In this document: one piece after another, positions 18,880-27,590 of the stretch
Position numbering within the stretch: position 1 is the first letter of the stretch
Layout: each line of letters starts with the position of its first letter
Assembly (NCBI RefSeq): GCF_001883705.2
Contig: NZ_MDEQ02000017.1
Location: 62,001-126,000 of the forward strand
Reading direction: 5' to 3'
From: Burkholderia catarinensis
GTDB taxonomy: Bacteria > Pseudomonadota > Gammaproteobacteria > Burkholderiales > Burkholderiaceae
DNA: 64,000 bases
Program-made: the position numbers and the translations under genes
Notes under the pieces: generated by a model
Databases searched by the model: none
What the model was told of the DNA's origin: nothing
What the model saw: only the letters and a program-made list of their open reading frames with translations

Positions 18880-19773
18880 TCAGGCGCGGTAGCGCAGCGC
18901 GTCGACGATCACCGCGAGCGCGCGCGACGATTGCCGGCGGCTCGCGTAATACAGGTGATGGCCGGGGAACGTCGGGCACCAGTCGTCCAGCACGCTGTCG
19001 AGGCGGCCGGCGGCGATATGGGGAGCCGCGAGTTCGGCGGGCACGTACGCGAGCCCGTAGCCCGCGAGCGCCGCATCGAGCATTTCGTACGTACCGTTGA
19101 ACGTGACTTGCCCGTCGACGCGCACCTGCAGCGTGTCGTCGCCGCGCGCGAGCTCCCACGCGTACAGCGCGCCGTGCGTCGGCAGGCGCAGGTTGATGCA
19201 GTCGTGTGCGACGAGCTCCTGCGGCGACGCGGGGTGCGCGCGTTCCGCGAAATACGCGGGCGCGCCGACGATCGCCATTTTCAGGTCGGGCGAGATGCGC
19301 ACGGCGATCATGTCCTTCGCGACCTGGTCGCCGAGCCTCACGCCGATGTCGAAGCGCTCCGCGACGATGTCGGCCAGCCCGTAGTCGGTCACGAACTCGA
19401 CCTTCAGGTCGCGATAGTCGCGCAGCATCGGCGCGAGCTTCGGCCACAGCAGCGTGCGGATCACATAGTCGGTCGCGTTGATGCGCACGGTGCCGGCCGG
19501 CTTGTCGCGCAACTCCGCGAGCGCCGACAGCTCGGCCTCGATTTCGTCGAAGCGCGGCGCGAGGTTGCGCAGCAGGCGCTCGCCGGCTTCGGTCGGCGCG
19601 ACGCTGCGCGTCGTGCGCGTGAGCAGCCGCACGCCGAGGCGCGTTTCGAGCGAGCGGATCGTATGGCTGAGCGCGGATTGCGACACGCCGAGCTGGGCGG
19701 CCGCACGCGTGAAGCTGCGCTCGCGCGCGACGGCGATGAAGGCGAGCAGGTCCGCAAAGTTGTCGCGCGGCAT
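18880..19773 (-). CDS. LysR-family transcriptional regulator
   Basis: 297 aa from the ATG at 19773. The N-terminal winged helix (FADLLAFIAVARERSFTRAAAQLGVSQSALSHTIRSLETRLGVRLLTRTTRSV) is typical, and the C-terminal periplasmic-binding-like effector domain is complete. It is of the subgroup often found next to aldo/keto reductase and AhpD-like genes. It is the first gene of a same-strand set with the CMD protein and reductase (131 bases to the next start), so it probably controls them. The inducer is unknown. Confidence 0.9.
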   Translation of the reverse strand: MPRDNFADLLAFIAVARERSFTRAAAQLGVSQSALSHTIRSLETRLGVRLLTRTTRSVAPTEAGERLLRNLAPRFDEIEAELSALAELRDKPAGTVRINATDYVIRTLLWPKLAPMLRDYRDLKVEFVTDYGLADIVAERFDIGVRLGDQVAKDMIAVRISPDLKMAIVGAPAYFAERAHPASPQELVAHDCINLRLPTHGALYAWELARGDDTLQVRVDGQVTFNGTYEMLDAALAGYGLAYVPAELAAPHIAAGRLDSVLDDWCPTFPGHHLYYASRRQSSRALAVIVDALRYRA

Positions 19774-19847
19774 GGAAGGTGTCGGGTGATCGATGCCAGC
19801 GCATCCTACCACCGGGTTCGCCGGGCCGCGTGGCGGCGCGGCGTGCG

Positions 19848-20738
19848 TCAGCCCGCGCGTGTCATGCCCGGCGCATGGGGCGCGGGATGGGACGCATAGC
19901 CGCCATGCTGGAACGACGTCGCGAAGAACCGCATCTGGTAGCGGATCGCATTCGCCCAGTAATCCCAGGTATGGCCGCCCGGCCGCTCCGCGTAGTCGTG
20001 CGGCACGCCGAGCGCGACGAGCCGTTCGTGCAGCGTGCGGTTCGAGCCGACGAACGCATCGTCGCGGCCGCAATCGATCGTCAGGTCGAGATGCGCGCGC
20101 ACGAACGCGCGCGCGTTTTCGACGATCACGTTGCGGTTCCAGAACGACGGATGGCGGCCGGGGTCGCCGAACACGTGGTCGATGCCCGGCTCGTCCTCGC
20201 AGCAGCGCGGATCGACCGCGCCGCTGATGCTGCCGACCGCGCCGAACGTGTCGGGCCGGTCGAGCGCGATGCGCAGTGCGCCGAAGCCGCCCATGCTGAG
20301 CCCGGTGATCGCGCGGGCGCGCTGCGTCGCGATCGTGCGGAAGTGCGAATCGACGTAGGTCACGACTTCGTCGCCGATGAAGGTTTCGTAGCGGCTGCCC
20401 GAATCGAACGGGCTGTCGATGTACCAGCTTTCGTGTCCGCCGTCGGGCATCACGAGGATCACGTGGTAGCGGTCGGCCAGCGCGGCGATTTGCGTGTTCG
20501 ACATCCAGTCGGTATGGTCGCCGCCCGAGCCGTGCAGCAGATAGACGACCGGATAGCGGTCGCCGTCGCGGTTGCCGCGTGCATAGGTGTCGGGCAGCAC
20601 GACGGTCGCCTTGAGCGTCTCGCTCATCGCGGCGCTGGGAATCGCGACGATCCGCGCATGAAACGCGAAGGCAGGGCCGGTGATGGCGAGCAGCAGAACC
20701 AGCCAGAAGGCGCGTGCCAGGTGCATCGATCCTTGCAT
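19848..20738 (-). CDS. Exported esterase (esterase D / PF00756 type)
   Basis: About 296 aa; ATGs at 20738 and 20726 are both possible, the latter giving the cleaner signal peptide (MHLARAFWLVLLLAITGPAFA). The mature protein has an S-formylglutathione-hydrolase/antigen-85-like alpha/beta fold: PVVYLLHGSGGDHTDW oxyanion region, nucleophile GLSMGG, acid within TIDCGRDD, and histidine in GGHTWDYW. It is probably a periplasmic or secreted carboxylesterase; the substrate is unknown. It lies between the LysR gene and a second hydrolase, apparently as a single transcription unit. Confidence 0.85.
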   Translation of the reverse strand: MQGSMHLARAFWLVLLLAITGPAFAFHARIVAIPSAAMSETLKATVVLPDTYARGNRDGDRYPVVYLLHGSGGDHTDWMSNTQIAALADRYHVILVMPDGGHESWYIDSPFDSGSRYETFIGDEVVTYVDSHFRTIATQRARAITGLSMGGFGALRIALDRPDTFGAVGSISGAVDPRCCEDEPGIDHVFGDPGRHPSFWNRNVIVENARAFVRAHLDLTIDCGRDDAFVGSNRTLHERLVALGVPHDYAERPGGHTWDYWANAIRYQMRFFATSFQHGGYASHPAPHAPGMTRAG

Positions 20739-20848
20739 GTGTCGACCCTGTCCGGCGGCGGGGCGCCGGGAAAACCCTGTTCCGTCGACTCTAGCAACCG
20801 CGCCTTTCAACCATATTTCGGCGAATCCTACGGGTTGTCAGGCGGGCA

Positions 20849-21577
20849 TCAGCCCAGGCAACGCTCGATTGCGTCGCGAAACGCGTCGGGCCGCTCGGCC
20901 GGGATCAGGTGCCCGCCACCTTCGATCGTGTCGAAGCCGGCGCAGCGCGCGAGCGCCCAGTCCGGCACGTGCCAGCCCGCGCGCGAGCGTTCGCCGGCGA
21001 CCAGCCAGACCGGGTGACGTTCGAACACCCGGGCAAGCGCCTGAACGTAGCCCGCATCGCCGGTCGTCGCGACGACCGAGCGGCCCATCGCGCGCAGCGT
21101 GGACGCCGGCTGATGCGCGAGCCAGCGGCGTGCGTCGTCGAGCATGCGCGGCGACGGAGCGTCGATCGCGCCGCGCAGCCAGTCAAGCGGATCGGCGCGC
21201 AGGCCGTCGAGCATCGCGTCGGCTTCGACGGGCGTCATGCGGCCGACCGACGCAGACCAGAACGCATCGTCGAGCGTGAAGTTGCCTTCGACGTTGACGA
21301 TGCGCCGCACGCGTTCGGGATGCGCATGCGCGAACAGCATCGCGATCGCGCCGCCGACCGAGTGGCCGACGACATCGACCGGCTGCCGGCCGAAGTGCGC
21401 ATCGACGGCGTGCCGGACATGCCCGACCTGCGCGGCGAGCGTGATCGCGTCGAACGGCGCCGTGCGATGCGCGCCGTAGCCGAGCAGGTCGGGGGCGAGA
21501 TGCGGGCCGTTCCATCCGCGCACGTCGAGTGTGCCGATGAAGCCGTGAATGAAGACGACGGGCGTGGGCCGGGTCAT
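20849..21577 (-). CDS. Alpha/beta hydrolase
   Basis: 242 aa from the ATG at 21577, whose ATGA overlaps the stop of the upstream DinB-like gene, indicating translational coupling. Classic fold: VVFIHGFIGT near the N-terminus, nucleophile VVGHSVGGAIAM, and the catalytic His in EGGGHLIPAERP. Resembles small cytoplasmic hydrolases of the 3-oxoadipate enol-lactonase / BioH type. The substrate is not deducible. The pairing with a DinB-fold protein suggests a small detoxification operon. Confidence 0.85.
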   Translation of the reverse strand: MTRPTPVVFIHGFIGTLDVRGWNGPHLAPDLLGYGAHRTAPFDAITLAAQVGHVRHAVDAHFGRQPVDVVGHSVGGAIAMLFAHAHPERVRRIVNVEGNFTLDDAFWSASVGRMTPVEADAMLDGLRADPLDWLRGAIDAPSPRMLDDARRWLAHQPASTLRAMGRSVVATTGDAGYVQALARVFERHPVWLVAGERSRAGWHVPDWALARCAGFDTIEGGGHLIPAERPDAFRDAIERCLG

Positions 21578-22380
21578 TGGGCGGGGGCGCAAGGAAGGGG
21601 CGGCAATTCAAGCTCGGCGAGCAGTTCGTCGAGTTCGAGCACGTGCGTGCGGTCGTGGTCGAGCAGTTCGCGCACGAGTTCGTCGAGCGACATGCGGCGG
21701 ACGCCGTCGCGCAGCCCGCAGCGTGCGAGTTGCGACGGTTCCAGTGCGGCGGCGGTGGCGCACAGCGCGGCGCGGCCGGTGCGGAATGCCGTGACGGCTG
21801 CGTCAAGCGGCTGCGCGAGATAGTCGCGTTGCGCGGCGAGCACGGTGCCGTCGACGGATGCGATCACCGGCAGTTCGAGCGCGCGTACAGCGTCGATGCG
21901 TTCGGCGAATACCGCGTCGAGATCGCGCAGGTGGCAGGCGTGCTCGACGAGCGAGAAGCCCGTGCCGTCGGGGCGGCGTGTCCACAGCGCGGCCGGCACG
22001 TGCGCCGCATACGCGGCGAGCCGTTCGGGCAGGCGGGCCAGCGCGGCGACGACGTCGGCGAACGGCAGCAGTTGCGGATACGCGCTGAACACCGCGCCAT
22101 AGCTGAACAGCGTGCCGCCGAGCCGCCCGCGCGCCTGCACGACGTCGTGGCCGTGGCGGCGCATGACTTCCGCGACCATCGCGCCGCAGAACTGGCGGGC
22201 CGTCGTGTCGGCTTCGATTTCGGGGAATTTGCGCGCGATCTCGTGCTGGATCGCGCCGATCGCGGCGACGCCCACGCGCGACAGCGCGGCGAACTCGACG
22301 TAGCGCCCGGGTTGCGTGATCAGCGCTTCGAGCTGGGCACCGAGCGTGGTGGTGCGGAAACGGTCGAAACGGGAATGCAT
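21574..22380 (-). CDS. DinB-superfamily protein with N-terminal extension
   Basis: 268 aa. The C-terminal ~160 residues are a DinB_2-like four-helix bundle with putative metal-binding histidines (VEHACHLRDLDAVFAERI and LLDHDRTHVLELDELL). The N-terminal ~110 residues (RYVEFAALSRVGVAAIGAIQHEIARKFPEIEADTTARQFCGAMVAEVMRRHG) are not part of that fold and I do not recognise them. DinB proteins include thiol-dependent S-transferases. A perfect palindrome sits 14 bases upstream of the ATG, so expression is probably repressor-controlled. It overlaps the following hydrolase gene by 4 bases. Confidence 0.75.
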   Translation of the reverse strand: MHSRFDRFRTTTLGAQLEALITQPGRYVEFAALSRVGVAAIGAIQHEIARKFPEIEADTTARQFCGAMVAEVMRRHGHDVVQARGRLGGTLFSYGAVFSAYPQLLPFADVVAALARLPERLAAYAAHVPAALWTRRPDGTGFSLVEHACHLRDLDAVFAERIDAVRALELPVIASVDGTVLAAQRDYLAQPLDAAVTAFRTGRAALCATAAALEPSQLARCGLRDGVRRMSLDELVRELLDHDRTHVLELDELLAELELPPLPCAPAQ

Positions 22381-22393
22381 GACGGAAGGATCT

Positions 22394-22430
22394 CGCCGAG
22401 TAACGTATCAAAACGATACGTTACTCGGCG
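22394..22430. promoter_or_regulatory. Perfect 16-bp palindrome, likely repressor operator
   Basis: Arms CGCCGAGTAACGTATC (22394-22409) and its exact complement (22415-22430) flank the 5-base spacer AAAAC. It sits 14 bases before the DinB-like start codon. Neither strand shows a T-run, so an operator of the TetR type is more likely than a terminator. Confidence 0.55.
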
Positions 22431-22467
22431 GGTAGCGTCAACGGGGGGATTCGGGCGATGCGTTGCA

Positions 22468-23238
22468 TCACTCCTTGCCGGCGCTCTTGGCTGCCTGTTC
22501 GATCAGCTTCGCGACTTCGGCCGGGTGCGAGATGTAGGCGACGTGGCTCGACTTGAGTTCGATCGTCTTGCTGCCGGCGCGTTGCGTCATGAAGCGTTCG
22601 AGCTCGGGGTTGATCGCGCGGTCGGCCGTGGCGACTACCGCCCAGCTCGGCTTGGTCCGCCATGCGGCGTGCGTGACCGGCACGCCGAACGACTGCGCGG
22701 CCGGCGTCACCTGCGAGATCGCCATGAATTTCGCTTCGGCGGCCGGCACGTCGGCCGCGAAGTCGGCGTGGAACGACGCTTCGTCGAAAACCAGGTGGCC
22801 GTCTTCGGTGGCCTTGATCGCGTGCGTCGCGGGCGGCGTTTTCTTGGTCAGGTCGAGCGGGCTTTCGCCGGTGTCGGGCTGGAACGCGGCCACGTAGACG
22901 AGGCCCGCGACCTTGTCGTCGTTGCCGGCTTCGGTGATCACCGCGCCGCCATAGCTGTGGCCGACGAGGATGGTCGGGCCGTCCTGCGCGTCGACCACAC
23001 GGCGGGTTGCCTTCACGTCGTCGTCGAACGACGTTTCCGGCTGCTGAACGACGGAAACCTTGTAGCCGTCGCGCGTCAGGATGTTCGAGACGGCTTGCCA
23101 GCCCGAGCCGTCGGCGAAGTAGCCGTGGACCAGCACGACGTTCTTGACGGGGGCGGCGACGGCCGCATGCGAGCCGAGTGCGGCGGCGGACAAGGCGAGT
23201 GCCGCGGCGATCTGGCGGACTTGGGGGAAGCGCTTCAT
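22468..23238 (-). CDS. Exported alpha/beta hydrolase
   Basis: 256 aa from the second of two ATGs (23238), which has GGAG seven bases upstream; the first ATG (23244) is too close to it. Signal peptide MKRFPQVRQIAAALALSAAALGSHAAVAA. The mature part is like small salicylate-esterase/hydroxynitrile-lyase-type hydrolases: VVLVHGYFADGSGW, nucleophile GHSYGG, and C-terminal SSHVAYISHP with the catalytic His. Periplasmic. It is divergent from a TetR regulator, with a shared repeat in front of each gene, so it is very likely the regulator's target. Confidence 0.88.
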   Translation of the reverse strand: MKRFPQVRQIAAALALSAAALGSHAAVAAPVKNVVLVHGYFADGSGWQAVSNILTRDGYKVSVVQQPETSFDDDVKATRRVVDAQDGPTILVGHSYGGAVITEAGNDDKVAGLVYVAAFQPDTGESPLDLTKKTPPATHAIKATEDGHLVFDEASFHADFAADVPAAEAKFMAISQVTPAAQSFGVPVTHAAWRTKPSWAVVATADRAINPELERFMTQRAGSKTIELKSSHVAYISHPAEVAKLIEQAAKSAGKE

Positions 23239-23309
23239 TTTCATTCTCCAGAAGGAAGACAGGGTAGAAACCGTCGGATATCGACAGGCGTCTTGTTCTG
23301 TCGATGGAG

Positions 23310-23329
23310 TCATCCTACTAGTAGGTAGG
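23310..23329. promoter_or_regulatory. Putative TetR operator, copy 1
   Basis: TCATCC-T-ACTAG-TA-GGTAGG, containing the perfect palindrome CCTACTAGTAGG (23314-23325). A near copy in the same orientation lies at 23396. It lies 71 bases upstream of the exported hydrolase start. Confidence 0.55.
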
Positions 23330-23395
23330 GTGAAGATGCAAGGAGAAATCGCGGCTGGAAAAGACTATCTCACGGCGGTAAACTATCCCTGTTTT

Positions 23396-23415
23396 TCATC
23401 CGACTAGATGGTAGG
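23396..23415. promoter_or_regulatory. Putative TetR operator, copy 2
   Basis: TCATCC-G-ACTAG-AT-GGTAGG, 17 of 20 positions identical to the copy at 23310. It abuts the TetR start codon, fitting autorepression. Confidence 0.5.
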
Positions 23416-23420
23416 TGAAT

Positions 23421-24017
23421 ATGACGATAACGGGGGACAGTACGGCGGGCCGCATTCTCGAAGCCGGGCGGCAACTGATCATGCGGCGCGGCTACAGCGG
23501 GTTCAGCTATGCCGACATTGCGGACGCGATCGATATCCGGAAGGCGAGCATTCACCACCACTTCCCGACGAAGGCGGATCTGGCGGTCGCCGTGCTGCAA
23601 CAGTCGCAGGCGAACTTCGACGCCGACATGGCGTTGCTCGACTCGAGCGGCGCCGACGCGCTGGTGCAGATGCGCGCGTACATCGGCTACTGGGAACGCT
23701 GCATCGCGGACGACAGCGCGCCGTTCTGTGTCGCCGGCATGCTCGGCGCGGAACTGCCGGCGCTGCCTGACGACGTCGCGCGGGCGGTGAAGGCGCATTT
23801 CGACGATCTCGCCGCGTGGCTGGTGCGTGTGCTCGAGGCCGGGGTGAAAGACGGCGTCGTGCAGCCGGGCGTGTCGGTGCAGACCGAGGCCGCGACGTTC
23901 GTATCGCTGGTCTACGGTGCGATGCTTGCCGCACGGGCGTACGGCAATGCCGGGATGTTCAGGGACGTGACCGGCGGCGCGGTCGAGCGGCTCGCGGTGC
24001 CACGCAAGCGCGCGTGA
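23421..24017 (+). CDS. TetR-family transcriptional regulator
   Basis: 198 aa from the ATG at 23421 (a GTG two codons earlier is possible). N-terminal TetR HTH: GRILEAGRQLIMRRGYSGFSYADIADAIDIRKASIHHHFPTKADL (about residues 10-55). The C-terminal ligand domain resembles the TetR_C group that senses small electrophiles or fatty compounds. Divergent from the exported hydrolase; paired 20-bp repeats in the intergenic region are the likely binding sites. Confidence 0.9.
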   Translation: MTITGDSTAGRILEAGRQLIMRRGYSGFSYADIADAIDIRKASIHHHFPTKADLAVAVLQQSQANFDADMALLDSSGADALVQMRAYIGYWERCIADDSAPFCVAGMLGAELPALPDDVARAVKAHFDDLAAWLVRVLEAGVKDGVVQPGVSVQTEAATFVSLVYGAMLAARAYGNAGMFRDVTGGAVERLAVPRKRA

Positions 24018-24083
24018 GCCGCGCACGTATCAGCGGGTAGGGGGCGCCCGGCGGTCATGCGAAACCGTCGGACGCCGCTCGAC

Positions 24084-24515
24084 TTACACGTGCTTCCCGG
24101 CCTCGACTTCTGCACGCATCCGCGCTTCCTGCTCCTGCAGCTCGGGGGTGAGTGCAGCGCCGAAATCCTCGGGCGAAAAGATTTGTCGGATCTCGATGTC
24201 CGATTCGACGGGCATCGGGTTCGGGCAGCGCTTCACCCATTCGACGGCTTCGTCCATCGATTTCACTTCCCACAGCCAGTAGCCGGCGATGAGTTCCTTG
24301 GTTTCGGCGAACGGGCCGTCGATGACCGTCCGATCCTTGCCGGAGAAGTGCACGCGCTTGCCGCGCGAACTCGGATGCAGTCCCTCGCCGGCGAGCATCA
24401 CGCCGGCTTTCACGAGCGCTTCGTTGTACTGGCCCATTGCGGCCAGCAGTTCGGTATCGGGCATCGCGCCCGATTCGGAAATGGCGGTTGCCTTGACGAT
24501 TACCATGACGCGCAT
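24084..24515 (-). CDS. YciI/DGPF-domain protein
   Basis: 143 aa with a strong AAGGAGAA site. Contains the DGPF signature (DGPFAETKELIAGYWLWEVKSMDEAVEWVKRCP) of YCII-related proteins, small ferredoxin-like folds of unknown catalytic role, often paired with ECF sigma factors. No sigma factor is adjacent here. Cytoplasmic. Confidence 0.9.
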   Translation of the reverse strand: MRVMVIVKATAISESGAMPDTELLAAMGQYNEALVKAGVMLAGEGLHPSSRGKRVHFSGKDRTVIDGPFAETKELIAGYWLWEVKSMDEAVEWVKRCPNPMPVESDIEIRQIFSPEDFGAALTPELQEQEARMRAEVEAGKHV

Positions 24516-24724
24516 TGCTGTTTCTCCTTGAATGGGAGTGGACGGGCGCCGCCGGCCGTGCCGACGGCAAAACGATCGGTTACGACAACACGACGCGCGG
24601 GAGCGACGCGAATCGACATCGTGCGCGAAGAAATTTCGATGCCGGGCGAACCGACGGGCGCTGCTGCCGAGCGCGCCACCAAAACTGGTATGCTGATCCT
24701 CACCACGTCTACGCGGAGGATGCC

Positions 24725-24955
24725 ATGGCTGCTAAAGAAGTCTCGAAGAAGAAATACCTGAAAATCCTGAACAAACGCTTGCGCGCCGAGCCAGCGGCCC
24801 CGGCCGGTGCGTCGTTCGTCTTTTTCCCGCTGGGCGCGAAGGCGAAGCACGCGACGGGCGTCGGGTCCGGCGACACGCTCAGCAAGCGCGAGCTGGCGGT
24901 GATGGCCGCGGTCCAGCGCAAGGCGGCCGAAGAGTTCGTCGTCGCCGGCGACTGA
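24725..24955 (+). CDS. Small basic conserved protein
   Basis: 76 aa, GGAGG seven bases before the ATG. Lys/Ala-rich N-terminus (MAAKEVSKKKYLKILNKRLR) followed by a compact segment (SFVFFPLGAKAKHATGVGSGDTLSKRELAVMAAVQRKAAEEFVVAGD). No known domain. The excellent ribosome site and codon use support a real gene. Possibly nucleic-acid-associated by charge only. Confidence 0.65.
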   Translation: MAAKEVSKKKYLKILNKRLRAEPAAPAGASFVFFPLGAKAKHATGVGSGDTLSKRELAVMAAVQRKAAEEFVVAGD

Positions 24956-25236
24956 CCGGCACCTGCTGTACCGCCATGGGGTTGCCGCCCGCGTGCGTCA
25001 CGCGGCGGCGGCCTCGCAATGCGTGATCGCGCCGGCGAGCACGCGCGGGCAGTGGGGGCGAGACAGCACCGTCGAGTGATCGCTGCGACGCACCAAGCAA
25101 GGTGCCGCGCGCGAACCGGTGCGTCGATGCAGTCTGGTAGCGTCGCTCCGGACGTGAGGCCGTCTGTTCACGCAGCGGCCGGGAATGGCGCTGAACGCGC
25201 GCCCGGCCTGAAACAAACCCCCACAAGGCCCGGCAA

Positions 25237-26664
25237 TCAGGACGTTTTGTCCGCCGCTGCCGCCGCCGGATACCGGCCGCCGCCACCCGCTTCGTCACCC
25301 GCCGCGAGCTGTTCCAGCGCGAGACCCTTCGTCTCGATCCCGAGCGTCCACACGGCGATCGCGGCCGCGACGAACGACAGCGCGCCGAGCGTGAACACAC
25401 CGCCCTGGCCGAACACGGGCAGCACGACGCCGACCACGTAAGGCCCGATCAGCGAGCCGACGCGCCCGATCGCCGACGCGAAGCCCGAGCCCGTCGCGCG
25501 CGCGCCGGTGCCGTACAGCTCGGGCGTGTACGTGTACAGCGCGGCCCACATCCCGAACAGGAAGAACTGCATCGCGAGGCCCGTGCCGATCAGCAGCGTC
25601 ATGCTGCCGCCGTACAGCGCGCTCTGGCCGTAGGCGAACGCCATCGCGCCGCCGCCGATCAGCGACGCGATGCAGGTCGGCTTGCGTCCCCAGCGTTCGA
25701 CGAGCCATGCGGCGCACAGGAAGCCCGGCACGCCGCCGAGCGAGATCAGCACCGTGTAGAACACCGATTTCGTGACCTCGAAGCCGGCCTGCTGCAACAG
25801 CGCGCCGAGCCACGACGTGAGGCCGTAGAAGCCGAGCAGCGCGAAGAACCACAGCAGCCACACCATCACCGTGCGGCGTCGGTACACGCCGCTCCAGATC
25901 TCGCGCAGCGCGCCGCGCCCGTGTGCGGCCGCCGGTTCGGCGAGCCGCGACGGCGGCGGCAGCGTCGTGATGCCGGCCGAGCGCATCACCTTCGCCTCGA
26001 TCGTGTGCATCACCGTGTCGGCTTCCGTGTGCCGGCCCGCATGCTCGAGCCAGCGCGGCGATTCCGGCACGATGCGGCGCACGACGAGCACGAACACGGC
26101 GGGAATCGCGAGCAGCGCGAACACCGTGCGCCAGCCGAACTGCGGTAGCACGAAGTACGCGACGACACCGGCCGTGATGAAGCCGAGCGGCCAGAAGCCG
26201 TCCATCAGCGCGATCAGTCGGCCGCGCTTCTCGGCCGGCACGAATTCGGACAGCAAAGTCTGCGCGACCGGGAATTCCATCCCCATCCCGATGCCGAGCA
26301 GCACGCGGTAGACGATCAGCGCGTCGACGCTCTGCGCGGTCGAGCACAGGTACGACGCGGCGCCCCACAGCACCATGCTCCACTGGAACACGGGCCGGCG
26401 GCCGAAGCGGTCGGCGAGCAGGCCGGCGACGGCCGCGCCGAGCACCATCCCGAAGAAGCTCGCGCTTGCGACGAGGCCGGCGGCCGCGGTCGACAGCCCG
26501 AACTCCTTGCGGATCGAGCCGAGCACGAAGGTCATCGTGCCGAGGTCGACCGAGTCGAAGAAGAACGCGATCGCGATGATGAAGAAGATCCGCTTGTGAT
26601 AGCCGGAGAACGGCAGGCGTTCGAGCCGGGCGGCGGCGGAGGCGGGAGCGGTGGCGGCGGGCAT
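25237..26664 (-). CDS. MFS transporter (sugar/aromatic-acid or NiaP-like)
   Basis: 475 aa with twelve predicted membrane helices. N-terminal GYHKRIFFIIAIAFFFDSVDLGTMTFVLGSI with the Asp in helix 1 typical of aromatic-acid/niacin symporters; the loop 2-3 motif is GLLADRFGRRP and the second half has VERWGRKP. The PESPRWLEHAGR segment after helix 6 is typical of the sugar-porter-like group. Substrate: a small organic acid is likely; niacin is only a guess from overall resemblance. A terminator-like hairpin lies just before the start codon and may regulate it. Confidence 0.85.
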   Translation of the reverse strand: MPAATAPASAAARLERLPFSGYHKRIFFIIAIAFFFDSVDLGTMTFVLGSIRKEFGLSTAAAGLVASASFFGMVLGAAVAGLLADRFGRRPVFQWSMVLWGAASYLCSTAQSVDALIVYRVLLGIGMGMEFPVAQTLLSEFVPAEKRGRLIALMDGFWPLGFITAGVVAYFVLPQFGWRTVFALLAIPAVFVLVVRRIVPESPRWLEHAGRHTEADTVMHTIEAKVMRSAGITTLPPPSRLAEPAAAHGRGALREIWSGVYRRRTVMVWLLWFFALLGFYGLTSWLGALLQQAGFEVTKSVFYTVLISLGGVPGFLCAAWLVERWGRKPTCIASLIGGGAMAFAYGQSALYGGSMTLLIGTGLAMQFFLFGMWAALYTYTPELYGTGARATGSGFASAIGRVGSLIGPYVVGVVLPVFGQGGVFTLGALSFVAAAIAVWTLGIETKGLALEQLAAGDEAGGGGRYPAAAAADKTS

Positions 26665-26680
26665 GGCGTCCTCTGAAATG

Positions 26681-26713
26681 AAAAAGGGCCTCGCAGCGCA
26701 TGCTCCAAGGCCC
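26681..26713 (-). terminator. Terminator-like hairpin 17 bases before MFS start
   Basis: On the minus strand GGGCCT (26713-26708) pairs with AGGCCC (26691-26686), with a small inner AGC/GCT pairing, followed by five T (26685-26681). It ends 16 bases before the MFS ATG. It could terminate the upstream ABC operon or act as an attenuator for the MFS gene. Confidence 0.6.
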
Positions 26714-26825
26714 CGATGCTTCGGTATTCAGTAGACGCGACCACAAAATGGCACATCAGAGGAAAAACGCCGCCTGCTTGCCCAAATGCGTCATCGGCGG
26801 GCGGCGCGGGACGAGCCCGTTTGCG

Positions 26826-27587
26826 TCAGTTCTTCAGCTTGTATCCGGTGCGGAACATCCACGCGACGATCGCGAGCAGGATCACGAGGAACAGCCCGGT
26901 CGCGGCGAGGCTGATCCACACATGCACGTCGGCGAGCCCGTAGAACGACCAGCGGAAGCCGCTGACCAGGTACACGATCGGGTTGAACAGCGTGATGATG
27001 CGCCACGCGGGCGGCAGCATGTCGACCGAGTAGAAGCTGCCGCCGAGGAACGTGAGCGGCGTGATGATCAGGAGCGGCACGAGCTGCAGCTTCTCGAAGC
27101 TGTCGGCCCAGATGCCGATCACGAAGCCGAACAGGCTGAACGTGATCGCCGTCAGCACGAGGAACAGCACCATCCAGAACGGATGGAGGATGTGCAGCGG
27201 CACGAACAGGCCGGCCGTCGCGAGGATGATCACGCCGAGCAGTATCGACTTCGACGCGGCCGCGCCCACATAGGCGATCACGATCTCCCAGTACGACACG
27301 GGCGCGGACAAAATCTCGTAGATCGTGCCCGTGAAGCGCGGGAAGTAGATGCCGAACGACGCGTTCGAGATGCTCTGCGACAGCAGCGACAGCATCACGA
27401 GGCCCGGCACGATGAACGACCCGTAGCCGATGCCGTTCACGTCGCTGATGCGCGAGCCGATCGCGGAGCCGAACACGACGAAATACAGCGACGTCGAGAT
27501 CACCGGCGCGATGATGCTCTGCATCAGCGTGCGGCGCGTGCGGGCCATTTCTGCGCGGTAGATCGCGCGGATTCCATGCAGATTCAT
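26826..27587 (-). CDS. ABC-2 type exporter permease
   Basis: 253 aa with six predicted helices and the ABC-2 signature region ([49 protein letters not shown]), as in YadH/NodJ-type permeases. It pairs with the ATPase gene immediately upstream (3-base gap) to make a drug or polysaccharide/lipid exporter; two permease and two ATPase subunits are expected. The substrate is not deducible. Confidence 0.93.
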   Translation of the reverse strand: MNLHGIRAIYRAEMARTRRTLMQSIIAPVISTSLYFVVFGSAIGSRISDVNGIGYGSFIVPGLVMLSLLSQSISNASFGIYFPRFTGTIYEILSAPVSYWEIVIAYVGAAASKSILLGVIILATAGLFVPLHILHPFWMVLFLVLTAITFSLFGFVIGIWADSFEKLQLVPLLIITPLTFLGGSFYSVDMLPPAWRIITLFNPIVYLVSGFRWSFYGLADVHVWISLAATGLFLVILLAIVAWMFRTGYKLKN

Positions 27588-27590
27588 GCG

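Noticed and set aside
22394-22430. Palindrome considered as a rho-independent terminator
   Set aside because: No T-run on either strand and it lies 14 bases before a start codon, favouring an operator.
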